A stretch of 41,686 nt of DNA from Zygnema cylindricum (Eukaryota > Streptophyta > Zygnematophyceae > Zygnematales > Zygnemataceae): positions 26,645-68,330 of the forward strand of contig JBBHKE010001180.1 in the NCBI GenBank assembly GCA_037447655.1. The letters are read 5' to 3'. The notes under the pieces were generated by a model. That model was not told the origin of the DNA. It searched no databases and was given only the letters and a program-made list of their open reading frames with translations. Every line of letters begins with the position of its first letter. Positions within the stretch are counted from its first letter, which is position 1. Positions 1-10,978 of the stretch are shown in pieces. The position numbers and the translations under genes were made by a program.

Positions 1-132
1 CAGCCTGGGACGCTGTGAGACGCTGAAGCGCAAGGTTCCGCTGCAGCGGTCACACGGCTAGTATTCCATGTGCTGTTTTTGAAATATTAATTCATTAAAT
101 AAATAAAAAGAGGTTGGTTTTAGTACGGAAAA

Positions 133-748
133 CTAACCGACAGTACTGAAACAAAAAAACCGTGTGCACACTCGTGCGAAGGTTTCGTGATTGAGCTGCG
201 GGTAACCAAGGCATGTCAGACCTGCCGGGCCGCGCGACCGCGTGATGTAGAACTGCCCGTCCGTACTGTTCAGCGACGCCGGGCAGCCTGCCAAAACGCT
301 TCCGCTGCCCGAGTTGGCAATCTGCGCCAGAGTGCCGTTGGCGATTTCCACAATGCCGGGGCCGACGCCGGAGTCCGCCGGGCCGTCCAGACTGTACGGA
401 ACCAATGGGCGTCGAGTTAGTGCTTTGGAAGCGTGCTCACACGTGTGCCAAAAAAACAAAGTCATGACAGCCAATCAAAAGGCATGATTTTGGTTGGAGA
501 AAAATAAATAAATTACTTAATTATAAAGTTTTTGTCGTGTACCTTATGATCGGCACACTGGCGACGTCGCCTTGGAACGCGAAGTCGCAGAGTGTCGCAG
601 GGTCCGACGGACATGCTGAGCTGGCAGATTGTAGCAGGCTGCGAGGCGCCATTCGCGCTCCTTCTGCTTGCCACGTCAGCAGAGCTGTGACGGCTACGAC
701 GGCTATCAGAACACGGCGCATGGCGACAAAACTCTCGGCAGACGCCAT
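133..748 (-). CDS. Putative small secreted protein, two exons (gene 1)
   Basis: Read on the minus strand, exon 1 runs 748-543 and exon 2 runs 391-133. The intron (542-392) has a GTACAC donor and a CCGTACAG acceptor, and the exons join in phase to give 154 residues. The ATG at 748 is chosen because the paralogue at 14308 starts at the matching place; an in-frame ATG at 802 exists but is not shared. Residues 10-31 form a hydrophobic signal peptide (RRVLIAVVAVTALLTWQ) ending near AEG. The mature part has Cys in ACPSDPATLC and AGCPASL, and NGT and NST sequons, as expected of an extracellular protein. I do not recognise the family. The C-terminus is uncertain: a second acceptor-like GCTGCAG at 41-47 precedes GC-rich sequence running off the window, so a third exon may exist. 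The paralogue at 14308-15480 supports the first two exons. Confidence 0.55.
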
Positions 749-846
749 AATCTTGCTTAATTGCTTTGCTTCCGATTTTAGTTTTTTTAGAATTGCTTTC
801 AACTTTCAAATTTTTGTGTTTTCGAATTTGGTATTCGCTTGGATGC

Positions 847-852
847 TTTATA
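847..852 (-). promoter_or_regulatory. TATA box of gene 1
   Basis: TATAAA on the minus strand, about 100 bases upstream of the chosen ATG at 748. The spacing fits a core promoter with a short leader. Only sequence position supports it. Confidence 0.4.
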
Positions 853-932
853 GATCTGGTCCACTGTACGGAATTGTCGGTTCAATTGTTAGTGGATGTA
901 CGGCCTAATGGCATCTTCTAGCAACAAAGCCT

Positions 933-948
933 ACTGCCACGTGGCAGT
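933..948. promoter_or_regulatory. 16-bp perfect palindrome with G-box CACGTG
   Basis: ACTGCCACGTGGCAGT is a perfect palindrome centred on CACGTG, the plant G-box bound by bZIP and bHLH factors. It lies about 80 bases upstream of the TATA box of gene 1 and 185 bases upstream of its ATG. No CACGTG occurs in the 260 bases between element A and the start of the paralogue at 14308. Confidence 0.5.
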
Positions 949-1606
949 GGCGCATTGCATTTATTGTCTGTGACGGTTTGTAGTGAGCATCCTTTCGGGC
1001 CGTACGAGCCGGCCGACAGAAAATAGTATCCCGTTTTTTGTCAGTTTGTGTGTCAGCAGCTTTGACCGTTGACTAATTAGGTGAAATCAAATCTGGGAGA
1101 AATTCCATTGAAATCGCGATTTTTCGGAATATTCTGAGGAAAGGATGTCAGTTTCCGTACAGAAAATTGCAAAGGTGTTTACACGTGGAATAATCAATGG
1201 ACGAAATTGCACGAAATAGCGAGACTAATATTTTTTTATAGCAGATTTTATCCTTGAATGGCAAAAAACTGCAGGGATTTTTACAATGAGGAAATAATGA
1301 GTGGACGAAAATGGACGAAAAAACGTGACTTACAGTAATTACTAATTAGGGCAAACGTGACAGTGACGTAACACCTGGTCCCTCTATACACGTGGCAAAT
1401 AATCGTTTATAGGCTGGTACATAATTTTGATGGTTCGTAAATCTTTTAGTGCGCTAATTGTCGGTCAGGTTTGTCAGTCCGTACCTTAGGTGTACGATCA
1501 GTGTCGGTGACATTCATGAGCTTTTTAGCTGTCGGTTATTTTTCTAACTGTACAGTGACGTTCTTTTGTCGGTGCATTCTTTTTGTCCGAACCTTTTATT
1601 TATTTA
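949..1606. other. Upstream region of gene 1, no gene seen
   Basis: AT-rich sequence without a convincing reading frame. It contains a second CACGTG near 1390 and several ATGGACGAAA-like short repeats near 1200-1320. I see nothing further. Confidence 0.4.
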
Positions 1607-1614
1607 TTTTATAT

Positions 1615-1919
1615 CATAGTTCAAAAGTAGGCGTTTTTTAGTAGGCCTTTGGTCGGCGCCTTCAGCGTAAATTGTGTTATGGGCTTTTCATGTGATCTTC
1701 TTAGATAGATACTTTGATCAACGACCGTCCGATCGTCTGAATCTGACGGTGTAAATTAATTTTTTTGGTCAAAATGTTTTAATTGGTCCAATTTTTGGTC
1801 CGGATGTTTTAATTGGTCTGAATTGGTCGGAATACAATATGGGTCTTAAGGTCATATTGTATGTTTTGCATACAATAGGCATATTGTATGGGCCTACTTT
1901 CACCTACTTTTGAACTATG
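1615..1919 (+). mobile_element. hAT-like foldback MITE, family 1, copy 1
   Basis: Inverted terminal repeats CATAGTTCAAAAGTAGG at the left and CCTACTTTTGAACTATG at the right. Flanking octamers TTTTATAT (1607-1614) and TTTTAGAT (1920-1927) match at 7 of 8 positions, as a slightly decayed target duplication of hAT size. The interior has alternating ATACAATA and CATATTGTAT blocks that can fold on themselves. It has no coding capacity. Copies 2 and 3 lie at 5756 and 27378. Confidence 0.85.
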
Positions 1920-1927
1920 TTTTAGAT

Positions 1928-2452
1928 ACATGACAGGTTCGTAAAATCCGAGCCTGCCGATCTAGCAGATTCACCTCCGTTGATATATTTTTCCCCGATT
2001 TTCAACAGCAGAAAGGACAAAAATGACCTCTCTATTGGACAGAAAACTTCAGGGGGCAAGAAAATATTTTCTCTTATGAACGTACGAGAATCTGTTTGCT
2101 ATCGCATTTAAAACTTTTTCGAAAACCTCCAAAAACGCCCCAACTTATTATTCAAATCCTCAATGTTTTAAGGCTTCGGCAAAATAACAGGTTCTTACTA
2201 CAATCGTAACGGAAATCGACCCTAAAGTAAATATGTCATATCCACGGCAAAGAACGATAGCCAGACAGCTGTATTATCGAGAAATATGACAACGTACCGT
2301 ACATTTGTCTGTATTGGTGACGCCGCGTATTCTATCAGCAAATTCTGAAGGTACGGACGCCACTTTACAAATATATTTCTCCACGTGTAAAATTTTCTTT
2401 TGGGAACACAATCAAACCTTTCGCAACTTCTCTCCTCAATAGCCTCGATTTG
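1928..2452. other. Intergenic stretch, nothing recognised
   Basis: Mixed AT-rich sequence between two transposons. No reading frame, RNA gene or repeat that I can support. Confidence 0.4.
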
Positions 2453-3062
2453 TAGTGTTGTGTATCGGTAAAAAACTTATCGCGATAACACCGATACCAA
2501 TAGTTATCGGTTATCGAACGGTCAGAGGTTCCGATATATTGGTCTGAGACCAACAAATTCCATATCAACGATAACAAACAATTTATAGTATGCATACAAT
2601 AGTACTTTATAACATACTGTATTATATTATTGACTTTATGTAGCGTGGCATGCCACATACGAAAACCTGTTCCGTCTCCGTTTAACTGCGATTTATTACG
2701 GGAAGTGCAACACATAAACGCTGGCCGGTTAACTGAATAACGATTTTACGGCAAACCTACGGAATTTTATTGGCAAACTGGTGAACATGGAACGGGAAAA
2801 GGACGGCGGACACAAAGTACAACGGACGCAAAATAGCATTATGCGCGCCGCCGGAATCGAACGGACGACTTGGAATGAGAAAACACGAGCAAACGGGCCA
2901 GCGTGAGCGTCGGCATCCCGGAATGACTCTTTTGGCAGCTTATGCCAAAAAGCCGACAGATTGACACGTGACAGGTCCCCAGTGGATCTCAAGGAATAAA
3001 GGGACAAAGCCATGGCGTCGGATGTGAAAGGTACACTTTTTTTACTGGATCCGTATCAAACC
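2453..3062 (+). mobile_element. hAT-like element, family 3, left part
   Basis: Starts with TAGTGTTGTGTATCG, the same terminus as the complete element at 31680. It then shares the TTATCGCGATAACACCGATA-type subterminal sequence. After about 400 bases absent from the other copy it shares a 46-base identical block (2986-3031) holding CC-ATG-GCGTCGGATGTGAAAG followed by a GTACA donor-like site. No matching right terminus is found downstream, so this copy is truncated or larger than its similarity shows. The ATG block looks like a first exon left from an autonomous ancestor or captured from a host gene. Confidence 0.6.
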
Positions 3063-5730
3063 AAAGTGCACCGACATTTATGTCTGACGAGGAAGCGTTA
3101 AATGATATTCCGGATAATTTTAAATGTGGCACGGATGTACGCATCGCACGTGGATGTCAAGAAAAACAACATGGATGACAGCTGTGCATTTTGTACAATC
3201 GCATCTGACCTCCACTATGTTGCTTATTCTCCTGTCCGTAAATTCTGGAGACGCCTAGAAGATTCTTTAAGGACTGGTACGTTGGTTCACAAAACGACAG
3301 TTTCTGGTCATAATCGCAAAAAAAATCAGAGTTGATCGGAAAGGAGGGTCCAATGCAGGGGTCATAACTTTACGAATTGGGTCATATTTTTTATTTTTCA
3401 GTGCGCCGCGTTGCGATAACAAACAAAATGAAAATAAAGTACGGAATAGCCAAATTTTGATATAGAGCTGAGGGTCGGTGAACAAATCTAGATATGATTA
3501 ATTAGATACAGTGTTCAGGGTGGTTTTTCATGTGCCAAAGTAAGGGTGGTTTCTGTCGTTTTTATATTATTGTTGATGTCAATGTTGTAATCGTACTTAT
3601 TGAAGTATAACTTTAATCGAGCTCATTTTTTAATTTCATTTCGTTTAGTTTTATTTGTAATTTTTGTATTCACGTAACGTTTTGAGTGCACAATATTTTC
3701 TCTTTTCGACCCACTACCACTTCATCCAGCTCATCTTCAAATTTCACCTGAAATCACCTCCGAGGTGATTTTAGTTGAAGTAACAAGTTATGAAATAGGA
3801 AAATGTGCCGCACGCGTCACACATTTTTTAAAACATTTAAGTAGTATGCGGAGTACCAAATAGTTAAAATAGTGTCCGTTTACAACATGTAGGGAGTTTT
3901 CAATTATCCGTTTCCAATCTGTGTGGACTTTCTTTCCGTGCAGGGGCCTTAAACAACGGATGTCATTTCGCCAAAGCGAAATCCTTGAAAGCGTCTCTCT
4001 CCCTCTCCCTCTCACACTGTTGTTCCTATCTCACACCTTAGAAGCTTACGCGTAGTGGTGTATAATGAAAGAGCTCTAAAAAATATTTAATTTGACTATC
4101 TTTGGTCGTAGTTTGATGGAAGGTAGAGTGAGCAAAGACGGAAAAAAAAATGGATACCATGGCAAAAAGTTTTGGAATTAGGGACAAAGACGTTGTCACA
4201 AGTGAGCATGACATCAAAATGTCACAAAACTTTAGACATCTACAATGTCACAAAAAACTAGATGCCTACAACCGTCGCTAATTTGTAAACATCACCGATT
4301 TTCGCGAGTTTTGTAGTCATCCACAACCGTCACAAATTGTGGCCTCGTCTACAACCGTCACAGTTTATAGCAACGATTTAGTTTTAAAACATCGAAACGT
4401 ACTACTTAGAACCTTTCCTAAAAAATAATGTAATAAGACAAAGTTTCAGTTACATAGGCACTTACCCTTAGCCAAAGGTCATTGAGAAATATATTTTATT
4501 TTGCGACAGTTTTTACAAATTTCGCAAGTATTTATGTGTGAAAATGAGTAATCGTTTGCACTTTTAGTTTTAAATCGATTAAATCGTCGTTTAAACGATT
4601 GTGGGTTTAGGTGCGTCGTTATTCCCTTATGTACGTATATTGGCACCCCAAATTTTGACATTAATACCTTTAATAATAATAAATACACTATTTAGGACGT
4701 GGACCATGTCCTGCCGTCTCTAGCTAAAATTAGAATGAATGACCCTAATTTTCTCTCTACTGTCATTTCTATCGTAGCCGCATTCAAGGTGTCTTCACCA
4801 GAATAATTAAATAAATTACTCTAATTAGTCGCATTTACACATCACATCAAATGAGTGTCGATTCTAAATTTTTATTATTATTTTGGGTGAGGTTTAATTG
4901 GCGTAAAAAATATAATATAGATTTTAAATAGTGTGATGGACAAATTTGACCCCAAGAATTGTACTTATAAGTAAAAGGTACAAATGTGATTTAATAGAAT
5001 CATCGCACGTGAAATGCCTAAACAAAAAATCAATCATCGAAAAGATTGTTTAACTCTGTCCGTCGACAACATCGTGTCAATGTGAACATGCTGACATTTG
5101 CGAAAAAATTGTAGCGTCATAATGGCGTCAATACTATCCGGACGGCCATTTTGTACGTCTACATAATTTAGTGTATATCAGCGCAAAATAATTATCGCCG
5201 ACATGATATAGAATAACTAAATAAATTAGGTAAGCCCATAGTTGAAAAGCCATCACATAATTAGCGTCAATTTCTATTGTTTTTTGTTTTTTAAAATTTT
5301 CATTACTCGAAATTCCGCGTTATTACTGTTCAAAGAAACACTGTTGAACATGTAGCCGAACCATTCACATGGTGGTCTAAAATTTGGGTTTGAAATTCTT
5401 GTTTTAATTTCTTAGCATATCCATTTTAATTCTTTTGTTAACTTGTTTTCAGGGAATCAAGACTAAAAAGTAATATTAACAACTAGAATTGGAATATTTG
5501 TCATGAATGTATTTGTCATGGATTTCAATAATCACCACCGTCACCCGCTTGCGTAGTATGAGCAGAGAATTTATCTCCATTTTTGTAAATGATTACAGTC
5601 GTCGATATTCATAGTCTCTTAAGATCTATGCCTTAACTTTTTATACCCGACAAAAAAACGATTGATTATTCGCCCCATCGCGGGGCAACGATTGGGTAAA
5701 TCGTACCCATTAGTCAACGGTCAAATACAG
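3063..5730. other. Gene-poor AT-rich region
   Basis: No supported gene. 3735-3780 can form a hairpin with stem AAATCACCTC/GAGGTGATTT and outer CTTCAA/TTGAAG. 4200-4370 repeats short GTCACAA and TACAACCGTCAC motifs, which recur loosely at 30010-30140. Short reading frames here have no recognisable motif. Confidence 0.4.
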
Positions 5731-6234
5731 TACACCGTTATCGTGCCGCGTTCATCATAGTTGAAAAGTAGGTTAAAGTACGCCCGTACAATATGCCTAT
5801 TGTACGCAAAACATACTATATGACCTTAAGACCCATATTGTATTGGTCGCAAAATGAAAAAAAAAGCAACAGGGTTGAGTTGCACATCGTTCGACAGAGA
5901 ATTAAATGTCATCGGACGGTCGCTGATCAATGTAGCGATCTAAGAAGATTACATGAAAAGCCCATAACACAACTTGCGCCTACCATAGGCCTACAATAAA
6001 ACACCTACTTTTGAACTATGGCGTTAATGTTTTTTTCGCAACTTAAAACATATTTTCTCCTTACACAATTGTAGGATTTTCAATCTGAAATCGCCAATCA
6101 AAAGCTGATAATCTTAATTTTCAACCCCAATTTTCAATCCACACAGTCAAATTAAGAATCCGACAATTGTGTACGGAGAGAAGACGTTTTAAGTGGCAAA
6201 GAAAATATTAACTCTAATAGGGATCACGGTGGTA
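5731..6234. mobile_element. Foldback MITE, family 2, copy 1 (interrupted)
   Basis: Begins TACACCGTTATCG and ends GGGATCACGGTGGTA. Internally ACTTAAAACATATTTTCTCC near the left pairs with the GGAGAGAAGACGTTTTAAGT arm near 6170-6195, so the element is a long foldback. The related complete copy at 31656 has termini TACACCGTGAATCG. Family 1 copy 2 is inserted 25 bases from the left end. The target duplication is not clear. Confidence 0.6.
5756..6020 (-). mobile_element. hAT-like foldback MITE, family 1, copy 2
   Basis: Same family as 1615-1919, in reverse orientation. Termini are CATAGTTGAAAAGTAGG and CCTACTTTTGAACTATG. Flanking octamers GCGTTCAT (5748-5755) and GCGTTAAT (6021-6028) match at 7 of 8. 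It is nested inside the family 2 element, so it is the younger insertion. Confidence 0.85.
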
Positions 6235-6258
6235 GCGACAAGTTTTCGACAACATTTG

Positions 6259-7228
6259 TGTAACAGGATCTCCTACCTCTCAGAAAATCCCATTACTACA
6301 AACAATTCCAACCACACATTCCACACATTGGAAAACACATATCCACATTTGACAACACTCACATAAGGATAAACTTTAAATTAGAAGAAGCTTCTGTCCA
6401 CATAACATTAGCTTGGTCTCTTGCCCTCGTGGCTCAACCCTTCTTATTAAAGTGTTTTCCACTACTCTCCACTCTTAATAATTCTGTCTCTTAACTACTA
6501 AAACGCTATTTAATTAGTAAGAGATTTCAATGCAAAATGCCTTTTCTCCAATTTGGTATTAATCGCCCAGGACCAAGATCCGCCGGAATTTCCACAAACT
6601 TTTCCCAAAGGAAAAGATGTCTACTCTCCTCTTACACTTCTCCATTTATCCATCATCGCCCTGGACTCGCCAGGCCAGAGTCAAAGCTCCGTTTGAACAG
6701 GCTTTTACTTGGGCCAATCATTGATCAGTAAGGACTCGGACTGACCAATGCAAAAACGTGCGAAATCTCTTACTAACTACTTAGCACTTTATTTACCAAT
6801 CAAACGCTACGTTTCACTACGTAACATTTACGTGCAAAAGCGCGCGCCAAACGAAACGCGACTTCGCACGATCATGCGTCACAAATTTCGCACGTGAAAC
6901 TTCCTACGAAATTCCCTTAAGTGAAAGTGACGTTTCGTACTAAAAATTGTACGAAACGAAGTACCATGCATACTGAACGTTTCATTAGAACTTTATGAAA
7001 CGTTCACGCGAAATTTCGGTACTAATTTTGACCCTTAACCCGTTTCAATGATACCCACCTGTTATTTAGACCCCACACTGCCACCTAAGTGCACCCATAG
7101 CTATAACTTTTGAAATATAACTCCAAATAGCGTGATTCTTTCGCGAACGTCTACCAAATTTAATAATCTATAATCATAACTCCTAAATACCCTTTTATAA
7201 ACAAGTTCGATCCGCTATTACTGTTACA
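6259..7228 (-). repeat. 3' LTR of element A
   Basis: 970-bp direct repeat of 13073-14042. It has the terminal inverted repeat TGTAACA/TGTTACA. It contains two perfect inverted repeats, CGTTTCGTAC/GTACGAAACG (6931-6958) and GAACGTTTCAT/ATGAAACGTTC (6975-7005). TTTATAAAAGG on the minus strand near 7190-7200 is a TATA-like site close to the LTR start. Confidence 0.95.
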
Positions 7229-7245
7229 TCATCCCCTCTTTATTT
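7229..7245 (-). promoter_or_regulatory. Polypurine tract of element A
   Basis: On the minus strand AAAGAGGGGATGA directly precedes the 3' LTR. This is the expected position and composition of the plus-strand primer. Element B has a similar ACGAGGGATGA at 22705-22715. Confidence 0.8.
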
Positions 7246-7277
7246 TTAACTGCCCTCAGTTAAAACATTTTTAATTC

Positions 7278-10200
7278 TCAAGACGGGACCTCTATATTAT
7301 TGTCTCTCCAATACCTCTGTAAAAATTCAGAATTTTTATCCTCTAGAGTCAACTCATCCTTAGGCCTGCCTAGATAATGCACTTGCCAGAATATAGTATC
7401 TCCGACCTTGAACCGTTGACCAACCCAATCTATTACCCATCTGTGTACTTCAGGTTCTATAATTACTGAGGGATCCAATTCCAATTCTCCTTCGGTTGGT
7501 CGAAGATTCGCTGGTTTCAATTGGCTAATGTGTATCACTGGATGAATTTTTGTTGACGCCGGAAAGTGCAATTTGGCAGCAACTAACGATATCATCTCGA
7601 TTACAGTAAATGGTCCAATGAACTTAGGAGCAAATTTCCCCGTAGGATCCGATTGTCCCTCGATCTTGCACCTGTAATGAGTTGTAGAAAGCCAAACCTT
7701 GTCACCTGTGCGTAACACCCAATCACCCCGTTTGCGGTTAGCATTTAATTCTTGCCTCCTTTGTGCCTCTACTAATGCATCACGGACAGTTCTCCAAACT
7801 GTTTGAATATATTCCCAAAATTCCGTTCCTGAACCCCTATTCTCTTGTGTGATCCCTGTTATTAAGTCTAATGCTTCTCTCGGTTGGTATCCGTATGCAA
7901 CTTCAAATGGTGAGAATCCTGTACTAGCATGTTTACATGAATTGTATGCAAATTCCATTAATGGCAGTTTGGATTCCCATGTGTTTTGAACTCCACTGCA
8001 AACAGTCCTAAGCATTTCTTCCAGTGTACGATTCATCCTTTCTGTTTGTCCATCTGTCTGAGGATGGTAAGAGGTACTCATTTTTAATTCAGTACCTAAA
8101 TTTTGCTGCAATTCTTTCCAAAATGCAGATGTAAATTTAGAATCCCTATCACCGACTATAGACAGGGGAACTCCATGATGTCTGACCACGTTGTCAAAAT
8201 ATAACTTTGCAATATCTACAACTGAATGAGTAGTTTTGCAAGGGATAAAGATTGCCATTTTACTGAACCTATCGACTACGACCATGATACTGTCATTCCT
8301 TTTAGATGTAGCAGGCAACCTGACAATAAAATCCATACTGACAGATTCCCACGGTCTTTCGAGAATATCCAAAGGTTTTAAGAGACCTTTAGGTTTTTGG
8401 GTACTAGGTTTACTCTGTTGGCAAGGGACACAACTTTCTACGTGTTTTGACACCTCTTTTGCCATCCCAGGCCAAAACAATCTACTTTGCAACCGACTAA
8501 GGGTTTTATCTCGACCTAGATGTCCTAAATGCTCATGAGCTTCCCGTAAAATTTGTTTTCTTAAGTCTCCGACTTCAGGAATGCATAATCTATCCCCAAT
8601 TTGCAAATACAGTAAACCAACCTCTAGTCTAAAGTTTTTGACATGCCTCTCATTCAATGGGTCAGAATTCCCTCCCGAAATATTTTTGCAAATCACAGCA
8701 AAATAAGGATCTTTATCATAACCATTTCTAATAGTATCTAAAAACAATTCATCCTGAACCATAACACTTATTTCAAAACATCTACTTAAAGGATCTGCAA
8801 CTACATTTGTCTTCCCAGGAATATGTTTGACATTAAATTTGAAATATGCTATTTTTTGCATCCACCTAACCTGTCTGCCAGTCATAATCTGTGCATCACT
8901 TAATCTCTGCAAATAAGAAAGGGCTTTATTATCACAGTGAACTGTAAATTCTTTATTATGCAAATAACATCGCCATTTCACCAATGCATGTACAATTGCA
9001 AGTAATTCTTTTTCTTGTGCTGTATAGTTCTTTTCAGCATCATTGAATTTTCTGGACTCAAAAGCAATAGGATGAAAGTGTTTGCCGACTTTTTGACTTA
9101 TGACTGCACCTAGACCTTTGTCAGATGCATCTGTAGTAATCGGAACTTCAAATTCCCCAGCAGGGTCAGGATACACCAGTGTAGGAACAGAGGTCAACTT
9201 CCCTTTTAGTTCCTCGAATGCTCTCTCTTGATCAGCTCCCCACGCAAACGTCTCCTTTTCCCGAAGCAAATCCGTCAAAGGTGCAGCGATCATACTGAAG
9301 TTCTTTATAAATTTCCTGTAGTAAGTGGCCAATCCCAAAAATGATCTAACTTCCGTGACATTAGTAGGTTGCTTCCAACTTTGGATTGCAGTGATTTTGG
9401 ATGGATCTGTTTTAACACCTTCCCCACCAACTATATGTCCCAAAAATAATTGTTCACTTTTAAGAAAGCTGGATTTTGAAAATTTTCCGTATAATTTTCT
9501 TTCTTTTAACCTTTCTAACACTTTTCTTAAATGAATTACATGTTGTTCTCTAGATTCACTGTAAATTAGAATATCATCAATAAACACCTGAACGAACTCA
9601 TCTATGTAATCAGAAAAAGTTTGGTTCATTAATCTTTGGTAAGTAGGCGGTGCATTCGTTAAGCCGAATGGCATTACTATCCATTCAAAATGACCCACCC
9701 TAGTCCTGAAAGCAGTTTTATCAACATCCCCAATTCTGATTGGCACCTGATTAAAGCCACTACGCAGGTCAATCAATGAAAATACTTTAGCACCTTTTAA
9801 ACGATCTATCAAATCAGAAATTAAAGGTAACGGATACTTATCCTTCACCGTAATCTTGTTCAGACTACGATAATCGACACACATTCTCAACGTTCCGTCC
9901 TTTTTTTTGACAAAGAGAACTGGTGCTCCATACGGTGATTTACTGGGCTGAATATGTCCTTTCTCTAAGAGTTCTTTGATCTGTTTTTTTAACTCCTCTT
10001 GCTCAAAGAAACTGTGCTTATAAATTCCTGTGACAGGAGGATTACATCCAGGTTCAAGGTTAATAACATGTTCTACATCTCGAGAAGGTGGCCTTCCTGA
10101 GGGTAAATCATTAGGAAAAACATCTTGAAATTCAAAAATCAAATCTTTAACAGCAACATCAGATGTATTAATGTCAGTTACAAAATCATATTTTAGTTTT

Positions 10201-10295
10201 TCAAAAGTTTTAGTGGTGTCTGATTTAGGGATGACATCAATGTTAGTGTTTTCTCCCCATCTTTTATCAGTAACTGCCTCAGTTTTTAACAACAA
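7278..10295 (-). CDS. Element A pol: reverse transcriptase, RNase H, integrase
   Basis: A 1005-residue frame. RT spans about 100-290: SLIDLRSGF carries the first catalytic Asp near 176 and VFIDD the YxDD-type pair at 238-241. RNase H spans about 380-505, with [10 protein letters not shown] (Asp 389), [11 protein letters not shown] (Asp 455) and NVVADPLSR. Integrase starts with an HHCC finger (H587, H592, C622, C625), then the catalytic triad Asp 655, Asp 716 (GDRDSKFTS) and Glu 752 (HPQTDGQTE). The tail has the GPFTVIE and [11 protein letters not shown] motifs and ends in a chromodomain-like [18 protein letters not shown]. No ATG opens the frame: it continues the protease frame and is cut from it by the TAA at 10329-10331. 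All catalytic residues appear present. Confidence 0.92.
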   Translation of the reverse strand: MLLKTEAVTDKRWGENTNIDVIPKSDTTKTFEKLKYDFVTDINTSDVAVKDLIFEFQDVFPNDLPSGRPPSRDVEHVINLEPGCNPPVTGIYKHSFFEQEELKKQIKELLEKGHIQPSKSPYGAPVLFVKKKDGTLRMCVDYRSLNKITVKDKYPLPLISDLIDRLKGAKVFSLIDLRSGFNQVPIRIGDVDKTAFRTRVGHFEWIVMPFGLTNAPPTYQRLMNQTFSDYIDEFVQVFIDDILIYSESREQHVIHLRKVLERLKERKLYGKFSKSSFLKSEQLFLGHIVGGEGVKTDPSKITAIQSWKQPTNVTEVRSFLGLATYYRKFIKNFSMIAAPLTDLLREKETFAWGADQERAFEELKGKLTSVPTLVYPDPAGEFEVPITTDASDKGLGAVISQKVGKHFHPIAFESRKFNDAEKNYTAQEKELLAIVHALVKWRCYLHNKEFTVHCDNKALSYLQRLSDAQIMTGRQVRWMQKIAYFKFNVKHIPGKTNVVADPLSRCFEISVMVQDELFLDTIRNGYDKDPYFAVICKNISGGNSDPLNERHVKNFRLEVGLLYLQIGDRLCIPEVGDLRKQILREAHEHLGHLGRDKTLSRLQSRLFWPGMAKEVSKHVESCVPCQQSKPSTQKPKGLLKPLDILERPWESVSMDFIVRLPATSKRNDSIMVVVDRFSKMAIFIPCKTTHSVVDIAKLYFDNVVRHHGVPLSIVGDRDSKFTSAFWKELQQNLGTELKMSTSYHPQTDGQTERMNRTLEEMLRTVCSGVQNTWESKLPLMEFAYNSCKHASTGFSPFEVAYGYQPREALDLITGITQENRGSGTEFWEYIQTVWRTVRDALVEAQRRQELNANRKRGDWVLRTGDKVWLSTTHYRCKIEGQSDPTGKFAPKFIGPFTVIEMISLVAAKLHFPASTKIHPVIHISQLKPANLRPTEGELELDPSVIIEPEVHRWVIDWVGQRFKVGDTIFWQVHYLGRPKDELTLEDKNSEFLQRYWRDNNIEVPS

Positions 10296-10328
10296 GAAAG
10301 CATGATTTGTTTTATCTTTTAAGTGTTT

Positions 10329-10964
10329 TTATAATTGTTTAGCAGATATTAAACCTTCCACTCCTAATCTGGTTATATTGTTTATATGATTCCTATGCAA
10401 TTTCTTAGGAGATAATGCTTGCAAAACCTTCCAACCGTTTTCAGACTTCACTTTTAAGGTGTTAATTTCCCAATTAATTTGAGGATTATGTTCTGTTAAC
10501 CAAGGCTTTCCCAGAATTAGTTCCTCACTTCCTAAAGTCATTATTTCACACACAACTTTCATTTTATGACCCTGAATATCCACTTCAATTGTGTTAGTTT
10601 GTAAGTCTAATGTGGACTTATTACCATTTGCCACTTGAACATGTAAAGGTTTTTCCCTTATGACAGTAGGAATTTTATTTTCCTCTACAAACTTATGTGA
10701 AATAAAATTATGTGTGGAACCTAAATCAACCATAACTTTCAACGGTTTTCCTTCCACTAGTGACTCGAATCTAATCAAACTGTGTCTGGTGTCATCATTA
10801 CTTAACTGTCCTAACATAGGTCTGTTGTTGAGAATTTCATCAGAAGGATTCTTTAAACTATGCAGTGTAGTGAGAATCATAATAAATTCAGCTATCCTAA
10901 CTTTTCCATTCATTAATTTGCCCTCCAAAGTTAACTCTTTAACTTCTGGATCTGGTTGACTCAA
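10329..10964 (-). CDS. Element A aspartic protease region
   Basis: The frame carries VMVDLGSTHNFIS (Asp near residue 80) and ILGKPWL, the retropepsin active-site loop and a flap-distal motif of plant gypsy proteases. The active site reads D-L-G rather than the usual D-S/T-G, and element B also has DLG. There is no ATG at the front: the frame is open upstream to the GGGAAAC site at 10991-10997, which fits synthesis by -1 frameshifting from gag. It ends at a TAA (10329-10331), beyond which the same frame continues as RT. Element B reads a sense codon at that place, so the stop is probably a recent mutation. Confidence 0.85.
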   Translation of the reverse strand: MSQPDPEVKELTLEGKLMNGKVRIAEFIMILTTLHSLKNPSDEILNNRPMLGQLSNDDTRHSLIRFESLVEGKPLKVMVDLGSTHNFISHKFVEENKIPTVIREKPLHVQVANGNKSTLDLQTNTIEVDIQGHKMKVVCEIMTLGSEELILGKPWLTEHNPQINWEINTLKVKSENGWKVLQALSPKKLHRNHINNITRLGVEGLISAKQL

Positions 10965-10978
10965 CTGAGGACTTTCAG

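Noticed and set aside
3102-3335. 77-codon frame after the family 3 element, considered as transposase
   Set aside because: No BED finger or hAT dimerisation motif is visible; the similarity to the other family 3 copy ends before it.
6537-6731. 64-codon frame MPFLQFGINRPG, repeated at 13351-13590
   Set aside because: It lies inside the LTRs of element A, has no family motif, and is not open in element B.
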